This document shows, piece by piece, positions 41,400 to 53,519 of a stretch of 64,000 nt of DNA. This DNA comes from Myrica gale (taxonomy: Eukaryota > Streptophyta > Magnoliopsida > Fagales > Myricaceae). Below the pieces are notes generated by a model. It was not told the DNA's origin, made no database searches, and saw only the letters and a program-made list of their open reading frames with translations. Numbering within the stretch: the first letter of the stretch is position 1; each line of letters opens with the position of its first letter. The DNA is taken from NCBI GenBank assembly GCA_963930655.1, contig OZ005612.1:2919001-2983000 (forward strand), in the 5' to 3' direction. A program made the position numbers and the translations under genes.

Positions 41400-44300
41400 A
41401 TGGCCGATTCCAAGGTGGAGACGATCTCAAGACTAGCGCAATGGAAAATCGAGACCTTTGGCGCCTGCTCTTTCAGAAAATCCGACCCTTTCAAGGTCGG
41501 AATTTGGAACTGGTAACCCACGCCGTGTCTCCCACCTGATATGTTTTTGCATGTGCTTGACATGGTATTCTGGATGGGTGCTTGATGTTTTGAGGTGGGT
41601 TTGTAGGTTTCTATCCATCGAGAAGAATCGGTACCTGAATATTCGCCTGTTTCCAGAGCCGTCGCGAGTTACCAAGGAGCAGCCTCCGCTTGCTCGCTTT
41701 GTCCTCCGAGTCTCTAACACTGGCGTTAACCGCAGGCCCTACATCTCCCCAGGTATAAGTTGCTCTCTATTTCTAACTATGTGCATATTCTTGATGTGTA
41801 AAATGCATTTTCTTTAGGAATTTGATGCTATTGTTTTAGGTACTTATGAGGTATTGGGTACTCGTAATTTGAGTCCTATGTGGTAGAGATATTGTTCATC
41901 TGTGCGAACACTTTTAAGCAATTTTCTCTGAGAAGCAAGCTGATTAATACTTAAGAGGCCAGGAACACGTATGCTTAAGATGTGTTATTCTTAATCGGAT
42001 ATAATAACTATGTGTCGTAATACAATGGATGTAATTGCCCGTCGGGGAGATAAACACAGGAGGAGTCTCCGACTAAGTCCTTGATGTAACACATTGAGAT
42101 ATGACTTCAACCCAATAAAATTTGAACCTTTGGTTTGGCCCGATAATGATGTATTTACTCATTTCCATCGCTATTGACCTGAGATTCCATCACATTTGAA
42201 ATGCTGTCACTACCTCCATCTATGTTGTTATGACACGTTCAGAGACCAATCTGTATTTTGAAGAATTGATAATCTGCATACTCATTTTTTCATGTGTATG
42301 CCAGCGGGATTTTGACTTGGACAATAATCATATGGTGATGAATTTTATATCTGATGGCAAGTTAAGTTCAGGAATCTGTTTGTTTTAGTCGGGAAACAAA
42401 CTTAGACAACGTGCCTGCACTCGGATGTTGTTCATTTGTGATGAACACGTGATTCTTTTCCAGATATAACTTATAATGTCATCTGTTTCTCAGTTTGATT
42501 AATTTTTTATAACACCTATATTCAGAGTTTTCAAGAGGGTAGCAAAAGGCATCAGGAATGCACCATGGGCAGTAGATAATGTAGTGGCTGTTTGATTGCA
42601 GTGAAACCAAGTTGAAGCAATTTTTTAAACTGGTCCCAGCTCTTAGTTTGGCTAAGAGTCATTGTTACAATAGAAACTCGCACAGAGAGCATGAAACTGT
42701 GAAAATTTCTTTGTAGCAAAGCACCTTGTATATGTGCCTTAATTTTTCCAGGAAGAAGAAAAACAAAGAAAATGAGGAAAATGCAGATTAAGTGTAAGTG
42801 GCTTTTCATATCGCTGATTGACCCAATCTCTCGTCAGAACGGCTGTACTAGATAAGCCACAGGAAGGTTTGGCCCTTAAAAGTTGGTTGAACCGCATGCT
42901 ATATCTCTAGTGTTTTGTGCAACTTTCACATAATCTTTCTGCCCCCAGAGAAGGATCTTTAATTGCTCTCTTCCGTCCATTATGCAAAAATTTTGGTAGA
43001 TTGGCTGGCATTACTGTTTCAATTGGATGAGATATATTTCATGGGATACTTTTGCTTGCGTTGCTGAACCTGATGCCTATGGCTTGAGTTAAGCTAAGCA
43101 AATATCGTGCTGTTTCCCGTCCAAGTTTTAGTTTTCGAATGATCAATTCAACTCTTTGTACTCCTTATTATGGGTCTGTGAAGTTCCAGTTCTGCTCTTT
43201 ATTTGAAATTTTTTTCTGTGTCGTAATCAATTTGACTCTTGGTTCCTAATGCTATAAGTGGCACATTTGTGGTGTAAGTAAGATACAGAGGAGATGGGGT
43301 CTGTCTGAATTGCCCTATACCTTGGCCATGGACATTTGGTAGAACCCATCAATGATTTACCGGGCACAAAGAGAGTGATTCAGTTCTGATAAAAGGTTGC
43401 TAATTGATCACCCAATAGAGATGATCGAAATTCGTGCATCTTATTTTAAGCTTTACTACGGTGATAGGTATTGCATACTAGTATCATACTGTTAATTATA
43501 GATGCACATAATCCTGTATTGCATCATATTGCAGTTCATGAGAGACTGCTTCGAAATTGCGAAGACTTTGTTTTGCCAGTTGATTCCACTTTCCATGGTC
43601 GCTTCATCATTGATGTTGAGTTCCTGGACCTGAAGATCTCCGCTCTGAATGTGAGTACCTCTCTGTAGTCTTATCTGAGGTGCCATGATGGCTGTCTCTG
43701 TAAAGGTGCTCCACTGATACTTCATCTCATTAGTTGTTTCTTGGAGATTTTTTTTTTCTTTTTGGTGAATGCATTCAAAATCAAACTAGTAAAACTCCTC
43801 TTGTAGTGAAGTCACACCAAGGAAATCGTGAATTCCAAAAAAGTCCACGCCTGTCCTCATTTCATTCCTATGCCTTAGCTTCATTATCTATTGTTTTTTG
43901 CATGCTAAAACCTCAGGGTGGGGAAGCCTGTTCTATATGGCCTAGTGATGGGATGATGCAGTCTCTCTGTCCAAAGTACACTTCGGTGTCTCTCCCGTAT
44001 GCTTGATGAGGCCATCCATTCCGATCTAACCATTAACACTGCTGATGGCTCTGTACGAGCTCACAAGGCAGTTTTGTCTGCAAGTTCTCCAGTGTTTCAG
44101 AGCATGTTCCGTCACAACCTCAAGGAAAAAGAGTCATCTATGATCTACATAGAAGACATGTCACTGGAATCTTGCACTGCCCTTCTCAGTTACTTGTATG
44201 GAACCATAAAACAAGAGGATTTCTGGAGTCACCGGCTGGCACTACTTGGGGCAGCCAACAAGTACGACATTGTTGACCTTAAAGATGCTTGTGAGGAAAG

Positions 44301-44520
44301 CCTCTTGGAAGACATCAACTCAGGGAATGTGCTTGAGAGGCTGCAAGAGGCTTGGCTTTACCAATTGAACAAGTTGAAGAAAGGATGCATGATGTACTTG
44401 TTTGATTTTGGCAAGATATATGATGTTAGAGATGAAGTTAACAACCTTTTCAGGCACGCAGACAGGGAACTGATGCTGGAGATGTTCCAAGAGGTGCTTA
44501 CAGTTTGGAAGCCTGTTTGA
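41400..44520 (+). CDS. BTB/POZ domain protein, CUL3 adaptor type (At1g21780-like), frameshifted
   Basis: Four exons: 41400-41512, 41607-41752, 43535-43650 and 43917-44520. The N-terminal region reads MADSKVETISRLAQWKIETF, then SIEKNRYLNIRLFPEPSR and NRRPYISP|VHERLL, then FHGRFIIDVEFLDLKI. The BTB domain lies in exon 4 (ITINTADGSVRAHKAVLSASS-like, SPVFQSMFRHNLKEKES, LYGTIKQEDFW), with a C-terminal FDFGKIYDVRDEV..ELMLEMFQEVLTVWKPV. Such proteins act as substrate adaptors of CUL3 ubiquitin ligases. The exons total 979 nt; the family length of 326 residues needs 981. In exon 4 the frame breaks in the TCTCTCT run at 43962-43967, consistent with loss of one CT unit. The frame after that (from 43974, with ATG 43999) is intact to the stop. 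Confidence 0.92.
41753..43534. other. BTB gene intron 2, nothing recognised
   Basis: A 1.78-kb intron with GT and AG ends. No transposon boundaries or secondary gene could be supported; the minus-strand frame at 42552-42809 has no recognisable product. Confidence 0.6.
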
Positions 44521-44871
44521 GTTAACAATGGGGATTTGTCTTCAGGTACCGAGAAAATGACAGATTCTTGTGTCTACACTCCTGCATATATGACCATGTC
44601 AGGAACTTGTAATTTCACTTGTCAAGAGTTCTTCTATTGTGTGACCTATGTAAAACCTTGATCCGGGTCTAAAAACCCTGTCAGATTGAAACTAATGAGC
44701 TAAGCTCTTATCCACGAGCTGCTCCCTGGAATTGTATCCATCTTTTATACAGTCTAATGCAAGAAAATGAGTAGCCTCTTCAGCGTTGAGTTTCTAGATC
44801 ATATGCACAGCGGCAATTCCAGACTAAACCAGTAAGGAAAAAATTACATTTTGCATCATTTTATAATTTTC

Positions 44872-45017
44872 GTTCCAAACTATTAAATCAAACTACCAGT
44901 GAGTTCATATTCTGCATCTCGTGTTACAATTAGACCTTATACGTTCCAAACTATTAAACCCGACACATTGCTCTTTAGACCTTATAAGTTCCAAATTATT
45001 AAACCCGACACATTGGC
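44872..45017. repeat. Short degenerate repeats, three units
   Basis: GTTCCAAACTATTAAA begins at 44872 and 44943, and GTTCCAAATTATTAAA at 44988; the last two continue CCCGACACATTG. They lie in the 3' intergenic region between the BTB and zinc-ribbon genes, where nothing else is seen. Confidence 0.7.
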
Positions 45018-45408
45018 CTCCAGAGTTACAATTAGTCTTTGTAAATTGCCTTTAAATTTCCATCACCTCTAATCGTATCAATAGCTGTTACTTTGTTGGT
45101 AATATAGGTTCTTTCAAAAGGGTACGAGGGCAACCGATTGATTATATTAATGCTTAGTTTAGAATATCAATTTAAAGACCACACTAACCTGTTACCAAAC
45201 ACTGCTGCGAGAACAAATATTGAAATCCGAAAAGAGCTAAAAAAAGGAAAAAAAAAAATCGAAGGTCCAGAATAACCCACTGCGCAAGCTAGCAGAAAAG
45301 CCCCGAAACCTCCAGAAAGAGAACCGAGAAATAGAACCGCTTCTCTCTTCATTGCAATAAAACCGGAACCGTCCGGAGCGAGATGGAAGGAGAGGAAAAG
45401 GAAAGGAA

Positions 45409-45735
45409 ATGTTCTTCTTCTTTGTGGGAGGTGTAGAGCAACAAGTCCGGCAGGTGCTGCAATATGGTGCGGGCAGGTGCATATCGTGCCGCTCGCCGGC
45501 CGATCTGGTGGAGTACGAAAAGGTGCTGAAGCTGTTCTTCATTCCGGTATGGCGGTGGCCAGGGAAAGAGCCTGTTATGTACTGCAAAAATTGCAACTTC
45601 TTCCGTCGGTCCTAGTCTCTGCCGCCACCGCTTTCCACCGAGTCGGTCGTCCCGGACGTCTTGAGGTGCCGGTTCTGTGACCGCCCTGTGGAGCCCGAGT
45701 TCAGCTTCTGCCCGTTTTGTGGCTCTGCTCTGTGA
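45409..45735 (+). CDS. Small plant zinc-ribbon protein, in-frame TAG
   Basis: A single-exon frame of 108 codons plus stop. It starts MFFFFVGGVEQQVRQVLQYG, has a first Cys pair (CISC) and a second (CKNC) around VEYEKVLKLFFIPVWRWPG, and a C-terminal ribbon CRFCDRPVEPEFSFCPFCGS. This organisation matches a conserved, uncharacterised plant zinc-ribbon family in which the protein is continuous. Here a TAG at 45613-45615 splits it after residue 68, while the frame stays open to the proper TGA at 45735. Only the first pair of Cys motifs would be made without readthrough or if the base is correct. A possible polyadenylation signal AATAAA lies near 45820. Confidence 0.85.
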
Positions 45736-46674
45736 GCTTGTCAGAGGGTGGTTCAGGGTTTTGGTGTGGGTTGTAATTTTGTAAAATGCAATTGTAGAAT
45801 ATAAGAGCTTTTCAAATTTAATAAAATTTCGTTCTATGTAATCTTTTTGTTCATGATTTTGTCAGTTCTTCAATGATAAAGGATCAATTCAAATCAAGAC
45901 ATGCAATTTGGTCTGCAGAGAAAATTTGTGATGCAGATTTCTTGTGCTTCTCAGTAACCCAACTATCAAAAGCTCAATCTCTGCTGCAACTAAAAGAAAT
46001 TGAATTTTGAAGATCATATGATTCTGCAGGGTCAGATATTACGTCCTGATTATCAAATCCAATTTCTTTTCGTAATGCATTTGTAGCATGGAAGTTGGGT
46101 TCGATTAGTTGCTGCTTAAAGGTGCGTTTGACCAATCTTTTATTATCGTTAATTGATTTGAGTTCAAGAAACAGTGAATTGGTGCATTAATCCTTGCATC
46201 TCCTTTCACAGAACTTGATTGAAAATTTGTACTTCACACAAATGGAGAGCTTGAATCTCACTCGGACAAAGTAATCCACTATCAAAATGCCAATCTTTCA
46301 TAGTACAAGGTAAGAGATTACACATCGGTGTCTAAGACCGGAAAACAATCTTCAACACTTCATCAAGTGGTGAACCGTCGGTAGGGAACGAGAAAATGGG
46401 AACAAAAATGGCTTCTACTGTACACAGAAACAACAAAATTAGTGTACCGTTTCATGTAGTTTTTACAAGGATTTCTAAGGACCGTTTGTTATCTGCCTCA
46501 GATAGTTAACAATCTCCGCATGGGGGACTTATTTGAGAGAGTGAAGGTATGAGAAACTGCAGAAGACTATCCGCTGTTCAGTGCTCGTTTTGCAACTGTC
46601 TGTACTGAGGGAAGAGTTAACTCCGAGTTCCATCGGAGCATCAAAAGAAGTTAAAGCCGTCATCAACCCAGATT
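45736..46674. other. Intergenic, convergent 3' regions
   Basis: Between the zinc-ribbon gene (plus) and CAO (minus). It holds the 3' ends of both and no supported gene or repeat. Confidence 0.55.
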
Positions 46675-49600
46675 CTACATTGTTTTGTCGAATGGTAATT
46701 GCTTAGATCCTCGGTCCACTGCATCTCTCCATAGCCTATACCTTACCCCGAGCTTGTCGTAAGCTACCGGCCTATTCCAGACATTTGCACCGTTGATCAT
46801 GCGCTCTTGCTGGCCAACTACAAGCCGCATATCCTCATTCAAGACCTGTTGCAATTACACACAAGGAATGTATGGACAGAAGTATCAGAGAAAAATATCT
46901 GGGCAATAAATGACAATTTGTACCTACAAAGGCTTTACTAACAAAGCTGAAATTTTATCAGTCTTTAAACCCCAACCCCTCTTCCCAGTTAAAAAAGGTG
47001 AATTCCTCTCTTACCTGTTCCGCAAAATGCCTCCACAGATATTGCATGAAAGGAATGTGCTTGAGCACGGGGGCAAAATCCAGTGACATTCTGTATAATA
47101 ACCTTGTCTTCTGCCTGGATGAAGGTAAGCACACGTGAAGTTGGTGAAGGTGGGTCGGACACTGGTCAGTACTCTGTCCTCCCAGTTTTCCAGGCTTTGA
47201 GATCCCAATGGTTGATAGCACCATACATGGTGGCCGAAATTCCATATCTATTGGATAAGGGTCCCAATATCCTTGGAGGCCAGATGCAGGCGTCAGAAAT
47301 TTCACCAGGCTGAAATTACAATTATACAAATTGTGACTGTGAGTTATGACTGATATTGAATATGCAGATACAAATTGAAGTTTCCTGTGTCAACATAAGG
47401 GCCATTTAGTTTTGGCATTTGTTATAAATAAGGCATATTGATTTACATATTGATTTCGTTACAAACGCAGAGCTTGATATCTAAATTGAAGTCAATCCCT
47501 TTACCCTCTATGATAAACCCAAAAGGAAAATTTTAGCGAGCCCCAATCCCAAGTATAAAGACTTCCTCTAAAAGGGAAACAAGCAGTGTTATGCTTTGGC
47601 TATGTCATCAGCACAAACAAAGTATCTCAGTTCACTAAAGTGAACAGATACGCATAGTAAATGCTAAATGCTCAGTAAAGCAAAAGTGAAATGCCGAATT
47701 TGTGTATGTTATCCTGATCCCTAAAGATATCGTATGTTCTCCATGTTTTCTTTCCCAGCTTCTTGAGTTAAAATAGGTGATCCTGAATATGATTGCAGGA
47801 GCCATTCTCCTCAGATTGGTATATACACAACCGCATACCCATACATATCATATTGGCAAAAAATGATTATATCAAATTATAGTGATGAGGGTAACAAACC
47901 TTGGAACACTCCATCCCTTGGCAAAGGTGGAAGTGTGAGTGAAAGGGGCATGCGCAAGATCTAAAAGATTATCTAGAAGTAGCCCATGTTCAACTGGAAG
48001 TTCCATGACGATCTGTCATATGCAAGAAGGTGAAGAAATGAGATGACCTGTGTTCTTTAAAATCACATAAGTGTGATTCACATGCTTCTTGCATAACCAG
48101 TAACTAGTAGGATATGAATATTAGCATACCTCTGCATGGACTTGGAATCCTGAAGGAGGTTGTAAAGAAGGAAGGGTGGCAGCTGGAGGGTCATTGCCAG
48201 GCCAAATCCAGATCATCCCCTCCTGCTCAAAACATGGCAATGACTTTATCTTCACATCAACTAATCGCGTAGATGGCATTTTCTCACATTTTCCATCAGT
48301 GGTGTATTCCCATCCTGATATTCACCAATCATCAATTTCCAAGATTTAGTCTTTTACAATTCTTATTCTTACAGCACTTTATTTATGCAAATTCTTATCA
48401 CATATATAAGACCTACAAAGAACCATATAGACGTTAGATATTTCTTCTAAATTATACTAACCATGGTAGGGACATTGGATGCGACCCTCATTTACCGAAC
48501 CAAGGTGAAGAGGGCACGCTCTATGTGCACAGGTGTTCTGAACGCATCCAGGTTTCCCACCTTTTCCACGAAAGATAACCCATGGCTCCTCAAAACAGTC
48601 AATTGGAATCTGAAACAAAAAAGTAATAAGGTACATATATTTAGCTTTTCTAAAGAGAGAAATCTTCTGTATCAAGACACGGATTGCTGTCAGGATGATG
48701 CTTTGTCATTTTTTCCTCAGTAATGCTCTCATAAGAAATCAATACATAAAGAATGGATGACAAACTTTGGAAGCTCTAGCTCACCATTGTATCATCCTTT
48801 AGATCAGCGGAGAAAGCAACAGGATACCAGAAATTCATCAAGCGGGGATGGTATGGTTGAACTGGACCCGACACATTCAAGGTTTTATGTGGCGACCTCC
48901 TCAGTTCAACACTGAGAGACTCTGAAGAAGTACTGGGGGAGGATGATGTTTGGTCTGATGCTGTTGCATTTCTGTCTTGTAAAAGCCTATCATTCACCAA
49001 TGCTTCCATGTATGCTAGTTTATCTAAAGCAGTGCCAACTCTTGCTTCACATATGTGAACCTGTTGGTTATTCATGAGTCAGACCTCAAATGCTTACAAG
49101 ATTATATCTATAGAGTAATTATTGAATGATCAGTTATATCGTTAGATTTATAATGTTTGTATTGTATATAAAAGGTGTATTCTGCAAGATCTAAAATAAA
49201 GGGTATATGCCTCACTTGCAGTGTGAAATCTAGTGATTTGCATCTAATGGATGGCATGTATCTCGACAGACATGAGTCAAGCACGACAGTTATCATATGT
49301 TTTGGTTATTATAGTATTGACTTATGATTTCAACACCTGTCTATGTGCTTGTGCTAATTCTTCTTGCAACTCCGCAAGCTCCTTCTTCACTGTGCCTATG
49401 GACTTGTAATCGCGGGCTAGAGGATTTAGAACGTCTACAACCTGCAGCCAATTTTCTGAAAATGAGAATTTCATGAATAAAACAATATTAGATACGAACA
49501 CAAACTGAATGAAGAGGCAAACCTTTTCATGAAGGACCATGATTGTGAGCACATCTTGTCGAGCCCGCCAATCGCAGTACTGAATATCATATCTAGCCAC

Positions 49601-50128
49601 TTCCAGGGCTTGGTTCACATCCAAGAACTTCCCTTTGCGCTGTGGAACTTTAGACCTCGGATCCTCCACATCAAAGAGCGCTTCCCAAGAACTCTTCTTT
49701 TCTACCCCTCCTTCCTCCGTAAATACAGCAAACACCCGAAATCCTCCTTTGACACCCTGACATCACACAGCTAAGCAAAAATTAGCATGTCCCAAATAAA
49801 ATTAGCACAACCGAACTAATTAATCGAACAATCAAACTGAATTCTTTTCACGATTCAACAGCTGCCCATTTCTTCTTAAGAAGAAAAATGTGCCCATCGT
49901 TATCTCTTCAGAGAAAACAAATGCAAGATCATACATATTGCACATTGTAACTAGTATTCTGAGCTAAGATTCAGCTAACAAGTTGTTGGTCTGCTTTTTC
50001 ACCATATTCCCAGACAAGTTTGGCAAACATAAAAGTAGAAACATTGTTACCTTCTTGTTGTTGTGCTTAGACGATCTACAGAGAGAGATTGGCAGAGAGA
50101 GAGCTGAAGCAGTAGCTATGGCGGTCAT
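46675..50128 (-). CDS. CAO: Chlorophyllide a oxygenase (chlorophyll b synthesis)
   Basis: Nine exons on the minus strand: 50128-50051, 49756-49523, 49441-49337, 49060-48785, 48609-48462, 48314-48130, 48012-47900, 47309-47015 and 46845-46675, 534 residues, close to Arabidopsis CAO. The enzyme oxidises the 7-methyl group of chlorophyllide a to formyl in plastids. The N terminus ([15 protein letters not shown]) is Ser/Ala-rich like a transit peptide. It is followed by the regulatory A domain ([19 protein letters not shown]) that controls CAO stability, a helical linker, and the catalytic domain. Rieske ligands are C258/H260 (CAHR) and C277/H280 (CPYHGW). Mononuclear iron ligands lie in [12 protein letters not shown]. 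The C terminus is PFDKTM. All exon phases join and no lesion was found. Confidence 0.97.
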
Positions 50129-50158
50129 GTTTTGGAGTGAGAAGCTGACCGACCCTCT

Positions 50159-50164
<6 letters not shown>

Positions 50165-50194
<30 letters not shown>
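50165..50194 (-). repeat. (GA)n microsatellite in the CAO 5' leader
   Basis: A 30-bp pure GA run, read CT on the CAO strand, about 40 bp upstream of the start codon. CT-rich leaders are frequent in photosynthetic genes. Confidence 0.9.
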
Positions 50195-50197
<3 letters not shown>

Positions 50198-50334
50198 AAA
50201 ATAAACGTAAGCGAAATTAGTGAGAGAGATTTATTTTGGGTATTTTGTTTGTTTGTTTATGTTTTATCATTTTGGGGATTTGTTGATAAGAGGTTGGTGT
50301 TTCCCGCGATCTAGGTTGTCCTTCCAAGGGTTGA

Positions 50335-50371
50335 CACGTGGAAAAGCGTGGACTCTTCTGTCTCACACGTG
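50335..50371 (-). promoter_or_regulatory. Two G-boxes upstream of CAO
   Basis: CACGTG palindromes occur at 50335-50340 and 50366-50371, 31 bp apart and about 207-243 bp upstream of the CAO ATG. The second is CACACGTGGC. In plants CACGTG is bound by bZIP (HY5) and bHLH (PIF) factors that control light-responsive chlorophyll genes. Regulation of this copy is inferred from motif and position. Confidence 0.55.
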
Positions 50372-50472
50372 GCATCCTCTTCCTCCACATGTTCCATTGT
50401 TGGTTTGAGCGAGTATCTTTCTGACAGTGGGTCCTGAAATCCTGACAGCTCGGATGGTTTTATATATTTCTC

Positions 50473-50640
50473 TTGTTGCGTTTGCACAAAAATTTCATAA
50501 AATATTTTACCAACTCACAATAAAATACTACAATATAATCTCTCTCTTCCATAAAAAATATAAAAAATTACCTATTTCTTCACTTTTTCACTGAACCCAA
50601 TATCAAAAATTTTTAAACACAAACATAACCTCTATCTGTT
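50473..50640. repeat. M1-family MITE
   Basis: It begins GTTGCGTTTGCACAAAAATTTC and ends ATTTTTAAACACAAACATAACC, with a TCTCTCTTCCATAAAAAATA core shared with 57676-57866. The ends are imperfectly inverted. Confidence 0.65.
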
Positions 50641-50724
50641 ATCTGCTTGCAGCTTGGATTTTGAACATGTGAATTTCCGTTAAGATGAGGTGGATAATAG
50701 GCTTTGATTATGCTAACTCTTAGA

Positions 50725-51955
50725 GCATGTTTGTTTGTAAGTGTTCTAAAATATTAATGTATTGAATAAAATTTATAAAATGAATATTTAAAATTTTAAA
50801 AATTCAAACACAAATATCAATATTCAAACACAAATAGTAATGACTTTTATACAATCTTCAACAACTTTTCACATAAACTATAATAAATTTTTTTAAAAAA
50901 ATATCAAATATTCTTTCTCTATACTTTTTCACTTAACTTTAAGGGTGGTACCGGTAATAATCGGATGCCTATTTTGGCATCCGATTCCTGTCCGACAAGT
51001 GCCGAAATTCCGACAATCTCGATACCGAAATCCGGAAAACGAATTTCGAAATTTCGGTAAGAGAGAAATAAAGCCAAATTTTGTAAGACACTTCTGTAAG
51101 ACACTTCAAGGCCTAAAAAATGAATAATTTAAAAAAAACGTTAATATTTCAAATTTCAAAAGAGAGAAACAAAGCATGAAGATTCCTGCATCATCCAAAA
51201 TTCCAAATTTGATTTGAAACCAAAACAAATCCAATCATTACAACCAAAATATATCTACGCATGCAAATTCGAAAGCAAACCAGATCCACTCACATAACAA
51301 ACCCTAATTTCAAGTTTCTAACACAAATTCACAATTCACAGATAAAGAAAAATAAAATAAACAAGAGCACAAAATGACAAATATGAGACTAGAGAGAGAT
51401 CTGTTGAGAGAAGCTCGACTGCGGGCGTGAGAGTGGACCGTGGTTACTGCTGAGAGACTGAGAGCTGAGATTGAGAGGTGAGAGTCTGAGAGATTAGTAC
51501 GCAGTGGTAAGAGTTGAGACTTGAGAGAAGCGGCGAGAGACTGAGATGCAGTGAGAGACTGAGGAGAGGCGAGACAGAGGGAAAAAATAATATATATATA
51601 TATATATGCGGAATCGGAATTTCGAGCGTTGGAGGCAAAATTACCGGTTCCGCATCAGATTCCACCTTCAACGCAAATCTCCTGCTGGCTCCGGTTCCCA
51701 GCGGTAGGAGAAACCAGTACAATAATCAAAATTCTGATATCAACAGACAAAATATCCAACCCTACTCAACTCCAATATTTTTTATTAAATAATTACATCA
51801 AATCGTCTCTTTCTATACCTTTTTACAAACTTCAACAAAAATTAAATATCTTTAAAAAAATTCACCAACCTTTACACAAAAATCTATAAACTTTAATCTA
51901 CGTAAATATTCACAATTCTATCAAAATTCTAAAAATCTTACAATTTTTTAGAAAA
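50725..51955. repeat. M2-family MITE, split by a hAT-like insertion
   Basis: The left half (50725-50940) and right half (51766-51955) match the continuous M2 copies at 28812 and 57215: AAACACAAATATCAATA then CTTTTTCACTTAAC on the left, and TTTTTTATTAAATAATTACATC then TTTTACAAACTTCAACAA on the right. The interruption contains the element at 50941. Confidence 0.6.
50941..51765. mobile_element. hAT-like element nested in an M2 MITE
   Basis: Ends AAGGGTGGTACC and (reverse complement of the right end) GTAGGGTTGGAT are weak inverted repeats. The flanks TTAACTTT (50933-50940) and TCAACTCC (51766-51773) fit a diverged 8-bp duplication, differing only by transitions. Sub-terminal GGTACCGG and CCGGTTCC repeats resemble the other hATs. 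It contains GA-rich sequence at 51380-51580 and a short (TA)n, but no transposase. Confidence 0.5.
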
Positions 51956-53500
51956 TGAACATCTCCTTAGTTTTGGCGGATTGCTCCACGGGGCGCCTCA
52001 AAAAAACGAAATATTTATGTGGTTGGCAAAGAGATATGATATAGAACCAAGAGAGTATAGTCTTTGGAAATATTCAATCTTCCGAGTATTTAAGTTTATA
52101 AGATAGATAGTAGATTCAGATAGTATTAGTTCTGAATTCGATTCATGACTCTATATTTTATCTCATAATTCTTTATCTCAAGCTTTTAAAATTTTATGGA
52201 GGAAAATAATTTTTCGTTCCCCCGAAGTACATGGTTAATGTCACTTTAAGATTTAAAATTATCAAGTTCATCACATCAAGTCCCTAAAATTATTGTAATT
52301 CATCAATGTACGCAATTTGATTAGATACAACTTTTAAAATTGTGTCACATTATATGACCCATTTATTACAAATTTCACCTACAGGATATAGTTGAATGGA
52401 ACACATTAGTGAGTTTCGATAGTTCAAGAGTTTAATGTAAAAAAAATTATTAGTTTAAAATATTTAACTGACATTGATCAATAGCTGGTGAATGCAAAAT
52501 AATGTTTCTCCAAATGTTAAATACCTCTAATTGGGATTTGTTACATGTATCAAATTTTCTTATTGCATTTAAGAATCGATACGCAGCATAAGAGTGGGTA
52601 TCAAAACGGATAGAATCGGAATGACTCATTCCGGTACCCACCGAAACTATAATTTTCATTAAGGTTCTATTCCGGAATCCGATTCCTTCTCTGGGTGCAA
52701 CAATCTACCACATATGTTAGAGAACCTTACTCTTGGTAAAGCAAGGCCATTGCAAGCTTTCCTTGTGTTTTGCTATATATTTCAAAGGTCTCCTACCCAT
52801 CATAAATATGGACGCGGAATTGTTAAAGCTTTCTAATATTGAAAGTTATAATATTTGTCTATGGTCAAATCTAGAAGACACTGTAAATGAAGTCAAAGTA
52901 AGAAACGAGTACATCATGGATCTCTTTTTTAATCCATCCTTCGCTGCAAGTATTCAACTTGAACTTGCTTTGTCAGAGACATGATCGCCTCCCCAAAGAG
53001 ATTGGGCAACAAAACTTGGCTTGAATTACTATACAAGATTAGCAACGACTTCCTCTTGGTTGATCATTAGATCTTGCCCGAATATTTTAGCCTTCATCTC
53101 TACTCTCTTCTTCACTGCTACTTGTTGGCTTTTAGTCACAATAAATATTTTGAAAATAACAATAGAAGTAATTGAAATGTGAAGAAAAAAAGATCCAAAA
53201 TAAGCATGGAGCCATCAAACAACATTACATTCAATGGAAGTGTTCTTAAAGTGAAGACTCAAGATGCTAGGATAATCTTTGTAACTCTAAGAATTCATTT
53301 TTAACAAGGATTTGAACCACACACTTGCATATTTTTTCAAAACTTGCATGAATTGTTTTACCACTTATTTTAAAGATTTAAAAATATTTTAATGGCTTCA
53401 AAATATTTCAATTAAACTCTCAAACCTTTTATATAATTATGAGAATTTAGAGTTTAAAATTGGCTATTTTAAGTAGGTCAAGATTGATTTTTTAAATCAA
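51956..53500. other. AT-rich intergenic sequence with a possible hAT remnant
   Basis: A stretch near 52590-52700 (GTGGGTATCAAAACGG with GGAATGACTCATTCCGG) resembles the ends of the hAT elements nearby. A plus-strand frame at 52733-52984 has no recognisable product. No host gene is seen. Confidence 0.4.
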
Positions 53501-53519
53501 TCGGATCATGGGTTAAGTT

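Noticed and set aside
52733..52984. 83-residue plus-strand frame
   Set aside because: No recognised family and no exon context in an AT-rich repeat region.
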